Shown: positions 16,156-24,555, numbered from the stretch's first letter. The stretch is 64,000 nt of DNA from Desulfosudis oleivorans (GCA_020723305.1 DYJC01000002.1:248001-312000); one strand, 5' to 3'. The notes: generated by a model from the sequence alone, not told the origin. Translations and numbers: made by a program.

Positions 16156-18241
16156 AAAACAGGTTATCAGGGTAGTCATTGCTACCGGTGTTTCTTCCGT
16201 AGTCACGCAGCTTTATATTATTCGGGAATTTCTGGTTCAGTATACGGGCAATGAGTTTGTCATTGCCCTTATTCTTTTCAACTGGCTGGTGATCGGTGGC
16301 TTTGGGACACTTCTGGCCCGGTTCATCACGCCACGTTTTGGTAAGGCAACAGCCCTCCGGCTCGGCGTCCTGTCTCTGTGTCTGTCCGGCTTGTCTCCCA
16401 TAACCATACTCGGTATCCGGTTTCTCAGGGATTTTTTTTTCATCCATGGCGCATCAGTCGGATTCTATCCCACCTTCTGGTATATCTTTTTGCTCATCAC
16501 CCCATATGGTCTTCTGCTGGGATTTGTTTTGCCCTATAGTCTTTATGTGCTGCGTTGTGATCAGGAGGATTATCCACCGTCACGAATTTATATTGCCGAT
16601 AATCTGGGGGATGTTGCCGGAGGGGCATTATTTTCATTTCTGCTGGTTTATCTGCTCACTCCGGTGCAGGCCATCTGTATCGCCGGACTGCCGATTATTT
16701 TGACTGTGGCTCCATTTTTCAGAGAAAATTTCAGAAAGGGGAGCCTTTATGGTTTGATTGCCAGCGGGGTGCTGGCGATTCTTATCGGAAGCGTTTTTCT
16801 GGAATCCGGCTCCCTGAAACCCCGTATCGGAGACCTGGTACACTATAGCGAATCCAGATATGGACGTATCGAGGTTCATCAGGACGAGGGTCTGATTACG
16901 CTTTTTTCAGATGGTGTCCCGGTGTTTAATAATCAGAATGAAACAACAGCCGAAGAGGTGATTCATTATCCCCTGTCTCAAGCTGAAAATCCTCAACATG
17001 TTCTGATGATCTCGGCTACCGGCGGCATGATCAGGGAACTGAAAAAGTACAATCCAGCCTCAATCGATTATGTGGAGCTGGATCCGGAGGTTTCTGCTGT
17101 TTTATTCCGGTATAAACTGCTTGAACCGACACGCGGCCTTTCCGTCATTAACGAAGATGGAAGAGCGTATCTGATGAAAACCCGAAAGAAATATGATGCA
17201 ATTATTGTGAATCTTCCGGAACCGGATACCTTTCAGATCAACCGGTTTTACACAAACCGTTTTTTCGAACTGGCAAAAGCCAGGTTGGCTCCTCATGGTG
17301 TTTTCAGTTTTTCCATGGACGGATATGACAATTACCTGGCTGAACCGCAACGGCAGAAGCTGTCTTCATTGTTCAACACGGTTTCAGACCATTTCAAGGA
17401 GGTGCTGCTGCTGCCCGGACAGAAGATCATTTTTATCTGCATGGATTCGAAGATTCACCGGGACATCCCATCTCTTCTGGAGTTAAAAGGAATATCAACC
17501 GATTATATCAGCCGGTATTTTTATGGCAATGTCACCTCTTTTCGAACAGATCAGTTGAACCGGTTGATGGATCCGAAAACGGAAATCAATTACGACCATT
17601 CGCCAAGGCTGATGCGTCTCATGTTTACCCAATGGTTTGCAAAATTTTCCACATCTCCGTTGTGGTTTCTGGGTAGTATCGTCCTGGTTCTTGTCATCTA
17701 CCTGTCCCGGCTGCATGTTGAAGAGTATGTTCTGTTTTCAACCGGTTGTATGACAATGGGGTGTGAGCTGATGATTGTTTTCGCCTTTCAGATCTATTTT
17801 GGGTATATTTATTATCAGATCGGTCTGATCATCACGATTTTTCTGGCAGGATTATTACCCGGGGCATGGATAGGGGAGAAATTGCGCCGGAACGCCGGAA
17901 ACGTTCTGGTCTGGACAGACATCCTGCTCATCGGTCTGATGCTTGTTTTTATTACGTTCTGTTTCCAATGGGGTGACAAACTGCCGGTTCTGTTTTATCT
18001 TTGTACAGGATTTCTGTTTTCGGTTCTTTGTGGCTGTCAGTTCCCGGCGGCTCTGGAACCGCGTAACAATGTCAAAAAATCCGTAGCCGGGGCGTTTTCA
18101 GCCGATCTGATCGGGGCTGCTCTGGGTGCACTGATAACCAGTGTGTTTCTGATCCCTTATTATGGAATCATTGGCGCAGCCATGGGATTGATCCTGCTGA
18201 AAATGATCAGCCTGATCATGGTGGGAAGAAAACATGGATAA
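16139..18241 (+). CDS. Polytopic membrane protein with spermidine-synthase-like domain
   Basis: A 700-residue protein in three parts: about seven hydrophobic helices (residues ~8-225), a soluble Rossmann domain (~230-500), and about six C-terminal helices (~505-695). The soluble part is spermidine-synthase-like: ESRYGRIEVHQDEGLITLFSDG, HVLMISATGGMIRELKKY in place of the usual G-G-G-D-G loop, DYVELDPEVSAVLFRY, NEDGRAYL and YDAIIVNLPEPDTFQINRFY. Canonical G-D/G-E loop residues are altered, so polyamine synthesis is uncertain. The start is TTG, as no ATG or GTG fits. It overlaps both neighbours (17 and 8 bases). This membrane family recurs beside AmmeMemoRadiSam genes; its role is unknown. Confidence 0.82.
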   Translation: MKKKNEKQVIRVVIATGVSSVVTQLYIIREFLVQYTGNEFVIALILFNWLVIGGFGTLLARFITPRFGKATALRLGVLSLCLSGLSPITILGIRFLRDFFFIHGASVGFYPTFWYIFLLITPYGLLLGFVLPYSLYVLRCDQEDYPPSRIYIADNLGDVAGGALFSFLLVYLLTPVQAICIAGLPIILTVAPFFRENFRKGSLYGLIASGVLAILIGSVFLESGSLKPRIGDLVHYSESRYGRIEVHQDEGLITLFSDGVPVFNNQNETTAEEVIHYPLSQAENPQHVLMISATGGMIRELKKYNPASIDYVELDPEVSAVLFRYKLLEPTRGLSVINEDGRAYLMKTRKKYDAIIVNLPEPDTFQINRFYTNRFFELAKARLAPHGVFSFSMDGYDNYLAEPQRQKLSSLFNTVSDHFKEVLLLPGQKIIFICMDSKIHRDIPSLLELKGISTDYISRYFYGNVTSFRTDQLNRLMDPKTEINYDHSPRLMRLMFTQWFAKFSTSPLWFLGSIVLVLVIYLSRLHVEEYVLFSTGCMTMGCELMIVFAFQIYFGYIYYQIGLIITIFLAGLLPGAWIGEKLRRNAGNVLVWTDILLIGLMLVFITFCFQWGDKLPVLFYLCTGFLFSVLCGCQFPAALEPRNNVKKSVAGAFSADLIGAALGALITSVFLIPYYGIIGAAMGLILLKMISLIMVGRKHG

Positions 18242-19412
18242 TATGAATCGACGAAAATTTTTATATTCCGGGGCTTTATTTTGTTGCAGCACCATACCGG
18301 ATTGGGGTTCTTTCCCATTTTTAGATGGAGATGCGATAGCTTCTGTTTCCGATATCCGTGGAGAGGTGTTCAAGGGAGATGCTCCGGAAACCATATGGAA
18401 ATGGTCATGCGAAGGCCGGTATTATGCAAAAATACTGGATAACAAGACCGTTTGCCAGTTATGTCCTAACAAGTGTGTATTATCACCGGGGGATCGAAGC
18501 ATCTGCAGGGTGCGGGTCAATTCCAAGGGAAAGCTGTACAGCCTGGTTTATGGAAATCCCTGTGCGGTGAATGTCGATCCCATTGAAAAAAAGCCGTTGT
18601 ATCATTATAAACCCGGAACCCCTGCATTTTCCATTGCAACAACCGGGTGTAATTTCCGATGTCTGAACTGCCAGAACTGGGAGATCTCTCAGGCCAAACC
18701 CCATGAAGTCAGGTATGTCGAGTTATTTCCGAAACAGGTGGTACAGGAAGCTCTATCTTCCAGATCCTTATCCATTGCATACACCTATTCGGAAGCTACC
18801 GTATTTTATGAGTATATGATGGATACAGCCCGGCTGGCAAAGGAAAGCGGGCTGTCCAATCTCTGGATTTCCAATGGGTATATGAACCCTGAACCGCTCC
18901 GGGAGCTTTGTGAGGTATTGGGGGCAGCCAATGTGAATCTGAAGGCATTCAGCGATGAGATTTACAAAAAGCTGAATGGCGGCCTGCTGGAACCGGTGTT
19001 GAACACATTCAAGACCCTTCATGATCATAATGTCCATTTTGAAATGACCCATCTGGTTGTACCGGGATATGTGGATGATGATGATATGGTCAAAAGAATG
19101 TGCGGCTGGATTCTTGAGAATCTGGGGCCGGATTATCCTCTCCATTTTTCTCGATTCACCCCCAAATACAAGCTGGACCGGCTTCCCCCCACTCCGGTGT
19201 CTACGATAACGCGGTTTCGAAATCTGGCCATGAAAGAAGGCATCCATTATGTTTATGTAGGGAATATTTCGAACCATGAGGGAAATCATACGTTCTGCCA
19301 TGGGTGCGGCAAGATGCTGATCGAGCGCAAAGGCTTTTTTATCAACAAGGATGGACTGGATGGAGAACATTGCCGGTATTGCAAAATCAGGATTCCGGGT
19401 GTCTGGATCTAG
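18234..19412 (+). CDS. amrS: AmmeMemoRadiSam system radical SAM enzyme, Tat-like N terminus
   Basis: A 392-residue radical SAM protein of the PflA-like COG1180 type. The cluster motif is GCNFRCLNCQNWE (C-x3-C-x2-C, residues ~139-146). Before it lies CQLCPNKCVLSPGDRSICRV and, at the C terminus, CHGCGK and CRYCKIR, which look like extra metal sites. The N terminus, MNRRKFLYSGALFCCSTI, has the twin-arginine pattern R-R-x-F-L followed by a short hydrophobic stretch, so Tat export or membrane tethering is possible, though unusual for a radical SAM enzyme. The start overlaps the previous stop by 8 bases; ATG at 18243 is an alternative. It is the last gene of the operon. Confidence 0.9.
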   Translation: MDNMNRRKFLYSGALFCCSTIPDWGSFPFLDGDAIASVSDIRGEVFKGDAPETIWKWSCEGRYYAKILDNKTVCQLCPNKCVLSPGDRSICRVRVNSKGKLYSLVYGNPCAVNVDPIEKKPLYHYKPGTPAFSIATTGCNFRCLNCQNWEISQAKPHEVRYVELFPKQVVQEALSSRSLSIAYTYSEATVFYEYMMDTARLAKESGLSNLWISNGYMNPEPLRELCEVLGAANVNLKAFSDEIYKKLNGGLLEPVLNTFKTLHDHNVHFEMTHLVVPGYVDDDDMVKRMCGWILENLGPDYPLHFSRFTPKYKLDRLPPTPVSTITRFRNLAMKEGIHYVYVGNISNHEGNHTFCHGCGKMLIERKGFFINKDGLDGEHCRYCKIRIPGVWI

Positions 19413-19421
19413 CGGTTATTT

Positions 19422-20171
19422 TTATTTCCGGTTGATGGTTGAAGCCATATAGCCGGCGCCAAATCCATTATCAATGTTGACTACCGCCACATTGGAACTG
19501 CAACTGTTCAGCATGCCGAGGAGTGCAGTCACACCGCCAAAGCTCGCCCCATAACCAATACTGGTCGGAACCGCAATTACCGGTCTCTCCACCAGACCGG
19601 CAACCACGCTGGGAAGAGCGCCTTCCATCCCGGCGACCACAATCAAGACAGCGGCGTTATTTATTTTTTCATGATAATGAAACAGCCGGTGAATGCCGGC
19701 CACACCAACATCAAATATGGATTCAACCGCATTTCCCATATATCTTGCTGTGAGCAAAGCTTCTTTTGCAACCGGGATATCGGATGTGCCGGCGGACAGC
19801 ACCAGGATGGTTCCTCTCCCGGTTATAACAGGATCGGTTTTTGCGTGGATAATCATCCGGGCATCATCATGGTAGGTGCAATCCGGAAGGTGCGGAAGAA
19901 TTTTTTCCGCTTTTTCCGCTTCCACTCTAGTCACCAGAATGATTTTTTCATGGGCGATCATCTTTTCCAGGATTCCGATAATCTGACCGGCTGTTTTTCC
20001 CTGGCCAAAGATCACCTCCGGAAATCCCTTGCGCATGGATCGATGATGGTCTATATGTGCAAAATTGATATCCTGAAATGCAATGTGTCTGAGATTATCC
20101 AGTGCCTGATCAACAGGACTTTTGCCGTTGGCAACCTGTTCCAGAAGCTGTTTTAAGGAGTCAATGTTCAT
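19422..20171 (-). CDS. larB: LarB, pyridinium-3,5-biscarboxylic acid mononucleotide synthase
   Basis: A 249-residue protein of the LarB/PurE-related family, which carboxylates and hydrolyses nicotinate adenine dinucleotide to start synthesis of the nickel-pincer nucleotide cofactor. Seen: DHHRSMRKGFPEVIFGQGKT, VLSAGTSDIPVAKEAL, DVGVAGIHRLF, VVAGMEGALPSVVAGLV, VIAVPTSIGYGASFGGVTAL and VNIDNGFGAGYMA. These are the diagnostic motifs and the length is usual. larC and larE are not in the window. It is convergent with the radical SAM gene (9-base gap) and divergent from kdsB. Confidence 0.93.
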   Translation of the reverse strand: MNIDSLKQLLEQVANGKSPVDQALDNLRHIAFQDINFAHIDHHRSMRKGFPEVIFGQGKTAGQIIGILEKMIAHEKIILVTRVEAEKAEKILPHLPDCTYHDDARMIIHAKTDPVITGRGTILVLSAGTSDIPVAKEALLTARYMGNAVESIFDVGVAGIHRLFHYHEKINNAAVLIVVAGMEGALPSVVAGLVERPVIAVPTSIGYGASFGGVTALLGMLNSCSSNVAVVNIDNGFGAGYMASTINRK

Positions 20172-20281
20172 TAATATTGTATCCCTGTTTTTTGAATAAC
20201 GGTAATATCTTCCAATAACCTAAAACCGGTTTGGGGTCAAACATATTACGGTAAACACGGATAAACGGAGATAGTGATCTG

Positions 20282-21019
20282 ATGAAAATTGGTGTTGTAA
20301 TTCCTGCCCGGTATGCTTCCACCCGGTTTGAGGGAAAGCCTCTGGCCTTGATCTGCGGCAAACCAATGATCCAAAAGGTGTATGAAGGAGCGATGAGGGC
20401 CGGAAGAGTGACGGAAGTGGTTGTGGCAACCGATGATCAGAGGATCATGGACGCGGTTGCCGGGTTTGGCGGCAAAGCGGTTATGACATCGGAGAGCAAT
20501 CGTTCCGGAACCGACCGGGTCGCAGAAGCAGCTGAAAAAATCGGATTGGGATTCAATGATATTATCGTGAATATCCAGGGCGATCAGCCCCTGATTGATC
20601 CGCGCTGTATTGATGAGGTAGTAGAGCCCTTTTTTACAGAGCCGGATCTGGGAATGAGTACCCTGGCCTTTGCCATTGTGGAGGAGGAGGAGATCACCAA
20701 TCCCAAGGATGTGAAGGTAACCTTTGATAACAATGGTTATGCGCTTTATTTTTCCCGATCAACGATTCCCTTTGATCGTGATGGAGACAGTTCTTTTGAT
20801 GTGTACAAACACCTTGGAGTATATGCATACACAAGACGATTCCTTGAGATGTTTAGGACGCTGCCCCAGGGAAGACTGGAAAGGATCGAGAAGCTGGAGC
20901 AGTTGCGGGCGCTGGAATACGGGCACCGTATCAAGGTAGTGGTCACCGACTATGACTCTCCGGAAGTGGATCTGCCGGAGGATATCAAAAGGATTGAAAA
21001 AAGGATGGGTTTGTCCTGA
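20282..21019 (+). CDS. kdsB: 3-deoxy-manno-octulosonate cytidylyltransferase
   Basis: A 245-residue nucleotidyltransferase that makes CMP-Kdo for LPS inner core, confirming a Gram-negative envelope. Motifs: VVIPARYASTRFEGKPLALI at the N terminus, VVVATDDQRI, MTSESNRSGTDRVAEAA, NIQGDQPLIDP, ALYFSRSTIPFDRD, and YKHLGVYAYTRRFL. GGAG lies ten bases upstream of ATG. The gene stands alone; a truncated brnA copy abuts its stop. Confidence 0.97.
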   Translation: MKIGVVIPARYASTRFEGKPLALICGKPMIQKVYEGAMRAGRVTEVVVATDDQRIMDAVAGFGGKAVMTSESNRSGTDRVAEAAEKIGLGFNDIIVNIQGDQPLIDPRCIDEVVEPFFTEPDLGMSTLAFAIVEEEEITNPKDVKVTFDNNGYALYFSRSTIPFDRDGDSSFDVYKHLGVYAYTRRFLEMFRTLPQGRLERIEKLEQLRALEYGHRIKVVVTDYDSPEVDLPEDIKRIEKRMGLS

Positions 21020-21025
21020 GTTGAA

Positions 21026-21169
21026 TCAGTAAAATCGATTTCTATTCGACTTCCAGAGGATATGCCGGCAGAGCTGAAGACCCTGGCGAATAAAAAAGAT
21101 GTACCTTATCAGAGTTTGGCAAAAATTTACCTTGCAAGACAAATTTCTTTAGAGCGCGGAAAACAATGA
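21026..21169 (+). pseudogene. Truncated duplicate of brnA
   Basis: Bases 21026-21176 repeat 21983-22133 without gaps and with only about ten substitutions. Translated, they give the last 47 residues of BrnA (SVKSISIRLPEDMPAELKTL onwards) with an intact stop, but no start or upstream part. The repeat starts six bases after the kdsB stop. It marks an earlier duplication or recombination event at the toxin-antitoxin locus. Confidence 0.85.
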
Positions 21170-21231
21170 TGATCTCACAACCACCCCAAAACCATGCGCA
21201 CCAACCGCCGCTCCATGAATAATTTTAAGAC

Positions 21232-21405
21232 TGCGTCGTTCAAACTCATGAATAAGGGCTCGTAAGCAAAAAACAGGAGTGTAGAATGTAAGGAACGCTC
21301 TCAAATCTGCCAAAGATATCAGAATCAAATCGCATCCAGTAATTGAAGCTGTTTTTTGCCAACGAGCCCTAATTCATTCAGACAGTGAACGACTTCGCTA
21401 TAAAA
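21232..21405. repeat. Inverted-repeat element, MITE-like
   Basis: AGGGCTCGTAAGCAAAAAAC (21255-21274) pairs with GTTTTTTGCCAACGAGCCCT (21351-21370) at 18 of 20 positions. Flanking bases extend the symmetry outward to TCGTTCAAACTCATGAAT on the left and ATTCATTCAGACAGTGAACGA on the right with small bulges. The interior has no open frame. Such structure fits a small non-autonomous element; outer limits are approximate. Confidence 0.5.
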
Positions 21406-21527
21406 TCATTCATTGCGCTCCTGCCGTAGTAAAAATTGGATTTTGGTTCTTATCCGAAACACTTTGTACAATTTGTCAACCATGACCCTAAATTTTTTTG
21501 TTCACTTCCAAGATGTCTGGAAAAAAC

Positions 21528-21556
21528 TTGACATGTATATTTATGCCATATACAAT
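21528..21556 (+). promoter_or_regulatory. brnTA promoter with operator palindrome
   Basis: TTGACA (21528-21533), 17-base spacer, TACAAT (21551-21556). Within the spacer and -10 lies the inverted repeat GTATAT (21535-21540) / ATATAC (21548-21553), a likely BrnA (ribbon-helix-helix) operator. The start codon follows at 21565. Confidence 0.65.
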
Positions 21557-21564
21557 TAAATATC

Positions 21565-21864
21565 ATGGAAAAGATATTTGATCAATTTTCAGGTTTCCAG
21601 TGGGATAGAGGGAATATAGACAAAAACCTCATCAACCATAACATCGAAAACTGGGAATGCGAGCAGATTTTTTTTAACAGGCCTCTAATTGTCCTTGATG
21701 ATCCAAAGCATTCTGTAGCTGAAAAACGGTGGGCTGCTTTTGGCAAAACAGATACAGAGCGTTTTCTTATCGTAATATATACCAAAAGGCATAACTTGAT
21801 CAGAGTAATCACTGCCAGAGATATGAATAGAAGAGAAAGGATGTTTTACAATGAAAAAGAATAA
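21565..21864 (+). CDS. brnT: BrnT family toxin (RelE-like ribonuclease)
   Basis: A 99-residue BrnT toxin, an RNase-fold mRNA interferase neutralised by BrnA. The family pattern is clear: FQWDRGNIDKNLINHNI at the N terminus, EQIFFNRPLIVLDDPKH, EKRWAAFGKTDTERFLIVIYT and the basic end IRVITARDMNRRERMFYNE, which carries the conserved R and Y/E residues. It is first in a two-gene operon, overlapping brnA by 14 bases, behind a strong promoter with an operator palindrome. Confidence 0.93.
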   Translation: MEKIFDQFSGFQWDRGNIDKNLINHNIENWECEQIFFNRPLIVLDDPKHSVAEKRWAAFGKTDTERFLIVIYTKRHNLIRVITARDMNRRERMFYNEKE

Positions 21865-22126
21865 AACGATTCCGGACTTTAAGAATGAAGATGAGGAGAG
21901 GGAGTTTTGGGCGACTCATTCCCCTTTAGATTATTTTGATAATAAAGATTTGAAAAGAGCTGCTTTTCCTAAACTAAAGCCATCGGTAAAATCGATTTCT
22001 ATTCGACTTCCGGAGGATATGCTGGCAGAGTTGAAGACCCTGGCGAACAAAAAGGATGTACCTTACCAGAGTTTGGCTAAAATTTACCTTGCAAGACAAA
22101 TTTCTTTAGAGCGCGGAAAACAATGA
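21851..22126 (+). CDS. brnA: BrnA antitoxin
   Basis: A 91-residue antitoxin. The N-terminal half (DFKNEDEEREFWATHSPLDY, then FPKLKPSVKS) is the BrnT-binding part, and the C-terminal half (ISIRLPEDMLAELKTLANKK, YQSLAKIYLARQI) is the ribbon-helix-helix DNA-binding domain. In the known system BrnA tetramerises on BrnT and represses the operon. AGGATG precedes ATG inside the end of brnT. A second copy of its last 47 codons lies at 21026-21169. Confidence 0.93.
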   Translation: MKKNKTIPDFKNEDEEREFWATHSPLDYFDNKDLKRAAFPKLKPSVKSISIRLPEDMLAELKTLANKKDVPYQSLAKIYLARQISLERGKQ

Positions 22127-22254
22127 TGATCTCCCAGGGGTGAAATATCCTTTGTTCTCATTCCGAAAGGTTTTGAAAATAAAAAACAGAGGATAATTAA
22201 AAATAAGGATGGATATCTACGGAATTCAAAAATGAATGAGGAAAGGTTGTTTGA

Positions 22255-24555
22255 ATGGAATCCAAAAAAGAGCCGGATACCGCCATTAACGAACGAGCCC
22301 GTCAGATACTGGATCTGGCTTTGATGCTCAATCAGGCTTTGGATATCGATGAGATCCTGCTGGATCTTGGAAAACGAGTGGTCGAGTTTTGCCGCGCTGA
22401 AGGGGTTACGATATATGCCTATGATCATACTTCCGGTGATCTTTACTCAAAGATGGAAATCAGGGAGGGTGTGGAAGAGATCCGACTGCCGGTTTCCAAT
22501 GATTCCATTGCCGGATATGCCGCCAAAATGGGACTGACTATCAATCTGGCGGATCCATATAATCCGGAATCATTGATCGATTATCCCCGGATGAAATTTG
22601 ACGATACTTGGGATAGAAGGTCTGGATTTATAACCCGGTCGGTATTGGCTGTTCCGATGAATTACCGCAACACCGGGCTGCAGGGTGTCATTGAACTGGT
22701 TAACACCCATAAAGGGGTTAAATTCAGCAAAACAGATGTGGAACTAATTTCCCTGGTGGCAAATGCAGTGGCCGTAGCATTGTACAACCAGAACCGCATC
22801 AGTCCCAAATCGGGAAAATTTGATCTGTTGCTCAAAAAGCAGATTATCAGTCAGGATGATATCAACCGTGCCATTGAATATGCCCGAGCGCATCATGAGC
22901 ATCCGCTGGAAGGCGACCTGACGACAGTGCTGATAGAACGGTTCAACGTAAACAGAGAGATCATGGGAAAATCGCTATCCAGTTATTATCATACACAGTT
23001 CATTCCCTATTCTTCTACAATGATGATTCCGACAGAACTGCTGGAAGGATTGAATGAAAATTATCTGCGGAAAAATTTTTGGGTCCCGCTGGATCGTTCG
23101 AAGGATACATTAACCATTCTCATCGATGACCCTGATGACACTTATAGAATCGGTGAGATCAAACGATCGATGGATGCGACCGAAATTAGTTTCTGTGTTG
23201 GATTGCGGAATGATATCTTGCGGTTTATCGATCTGGCTAAGGGAAAATCAAGAATCGATGAAGACATAACCGCTCTCATCGGGGATATGACCACCGATGG
23301 GGAGGAAATCCGGTTTGATGAAGCCATGGAAGATTTGTGGAATGAAGATGCGCCAGCCATTGTGAGGGCAGTGAACAAGATCATCCGGGACGCATTTGAG
23401 CAGAAGGTTTCAGATATTCACATCGAACCGTATTCGGATCGAAAAAACTCCATTGTTCGTTTCCGTCAGGACGGGGTGTGTTATAAATATACGGAAATAC
23501 CCCTAAGCCATACCAGAACCCTGGTCAATCGAATCAAGATCCTGTGCCGCCTGAAAGTGGATGAGCATAAAATTCCGCAATCCGGGAAGATGAAACTCCA
23601 GTATGGTAAAAAAGATGTGGAAATCCGGGTGGAGATCACCCCCACCTATAATGCCAATGAAGATGTGGTTATGCGGATTTTACCTTCCGGAGCTCCGATT
23701 TTACTGAAAAATCTCAATTTTTCACCGTCCAATCTCAGCAACCTGCAAAAGATCATTTCCAAACCGTATGGAATTATTCTGGTGGTGGGGCCGACCGGTT
23801 CCGGCAAAACTGCAACCCTCCATTCCATACTTGGTCATTTGAATACGGAAGAAAAAAAGATTTGGACCGCCGAGGACCCGGTTGAAATTACGCAATTTGG
23901 ATTACGACAGGTTCAGGTTAACCCGAACATCCGGCCAGAACCATATACATTTGCAAAAGCCATGCGTTCCTTTCTGAGAGCGGATCCGGATATCATCATG
24001 GTGGGGGAGATGCGCGACCGCGAAACCGCGGCCATTGCCGTGGAAGCTTCCCTGACCGGACATCTGGTGCTGTCTACTCTTCACACCAATTCTGCTCCGG
24101 AAACCATTACAAGACTGGTGGATATGAATATCAATGCCATCAATTTGTCGGATGCGCTCCTTGGCGTCTTGGCCCAGCGGCTTGTCCGGCTCCTCTGCCC
24201 GTCATGCAAACAAAAGACGAATCCTGATGCCGCGGAGTTCGATTCCATACGTCAGCTTTATGGACCGGAATATTTTCCGGAACTGGGTGTGGAATATAAT
24301 GAGGATTTTTTTCTCTACAGAAGCAGGGGGTGCGAACAGTGCAACAATACCGGGTATCGCGGGCGAACCGCCATACATGAACTACTGGTCTGTACGGAGC
24401 CGGTCAAGACCGTTATCCGGCAGGGTGGCCTGGCCAGTCAGATCAAGATGCTGGCAATAAGTGAGGGAATGCGGACTCTGTCCATGGACGGTTTACAGAA
24501 AGTGCTGCGGGGTGAAACCGACCTTTCCCAGGTGTTGAATGTCACCATGGCATGA
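22255..24555 (+). CDS. GAF-domain type II/IV secretion ATPase (PilB/GspE-like)
   Basis: A 766-residue protein. Residues ~25-180 form a GAF domain (ALDIDEILLDLGKRVVEFCR, RSVLAVPMNY, GVIELVN). Residues ~185-345 resemble a degenerate MshEN/T2SSE N-domain. The ATPase core (about 365-760) has SDIHIEPYSDRKNSIVRFRQDG, Walker A GPTGSGKTATL, Asp box AEDPVE, Walker B ADPDIIMVGEMRDRETA, His box TLHTNSAPETITRL and the tetracysteine CPSCKQK/CEQCNNTGYRGR. GAF in place of a simple N-domain is unusual and suggests ligand-gated motor activity. No pilus genes are adjacent; the secretion locus at 31.8 kb has its own GspE. Confidence 0.92.
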   Translation: MESKKEPDTAINERARQILDLALMLNQALDIDEILLDLGKRVVEFCRAEGVTIYAYDHTSGDLYSKMEIREGVEEIRLPVSNDSIAGYAAKMGLTINLADPYNPESLIDYPRMKFDDTWDRRSGFITRSVLAVPMNYRNTGLQGVIELVNTHKGVKFSKTDVELISLVANAVAVALYNQNRISPKSGKFDLLLKKQIISQDDINRAIEYARAHHEHPLEGDLTTVLIERFNVNREIMGKSLSSYYHTQFIPYSSTMMIPTELLEGLNENYLRKNFWVPLDRSKDTLTILIDDPDDTYRIGEIKRSMDATEISFCVGLRNDILRFIDLAKGKSRIDEDITALIGDMTTDGEEIRFDEAMEDLWNEDAPAIVRAVNKIIRDAFEQKVSDIHIEPYSDRKNSIVRFRQDGVCYKYTEIPLSHTRTLVNRIKILCRLKVDEHKIPQSGKMKLQYGKKDVEIRVEITPTYNANEDVVMRILPSGAPILLKNLNFSPSNLSNLQKIISKPYGIILVVGPTGSGKTATLHSILGHLNTEEKKIWTAEDPVEITQFGLRQVQVNPNIRPEPYTFAKAMRSFLRADPDIIMVGEMRDRETAAIAVEASLTGHLVLSTLHTNSAPETITRLVDMNINAINLSDALLGVLAQRLVRLLCPSCKQKTNPDAAEFDSIRQLYGPEYFPELGVEYNEDFFLYRSRGCEQCNNTGYRGRTAIHELLVCTEPVKTVIRQGGLASQIKMLAISEGMRTLSMDGLQKVLRGETDLSQVLNVTMA

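Larger units (their letters stand above)
21170..21564. other. 395-bp non-coding stretch between brnA remnant and brnT
   Basis: No gene. It contains an inverted-repeat element (described separately, about 21232-21405) and, at its right end, the brnT promoter and operator. Confidence 0.6.
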
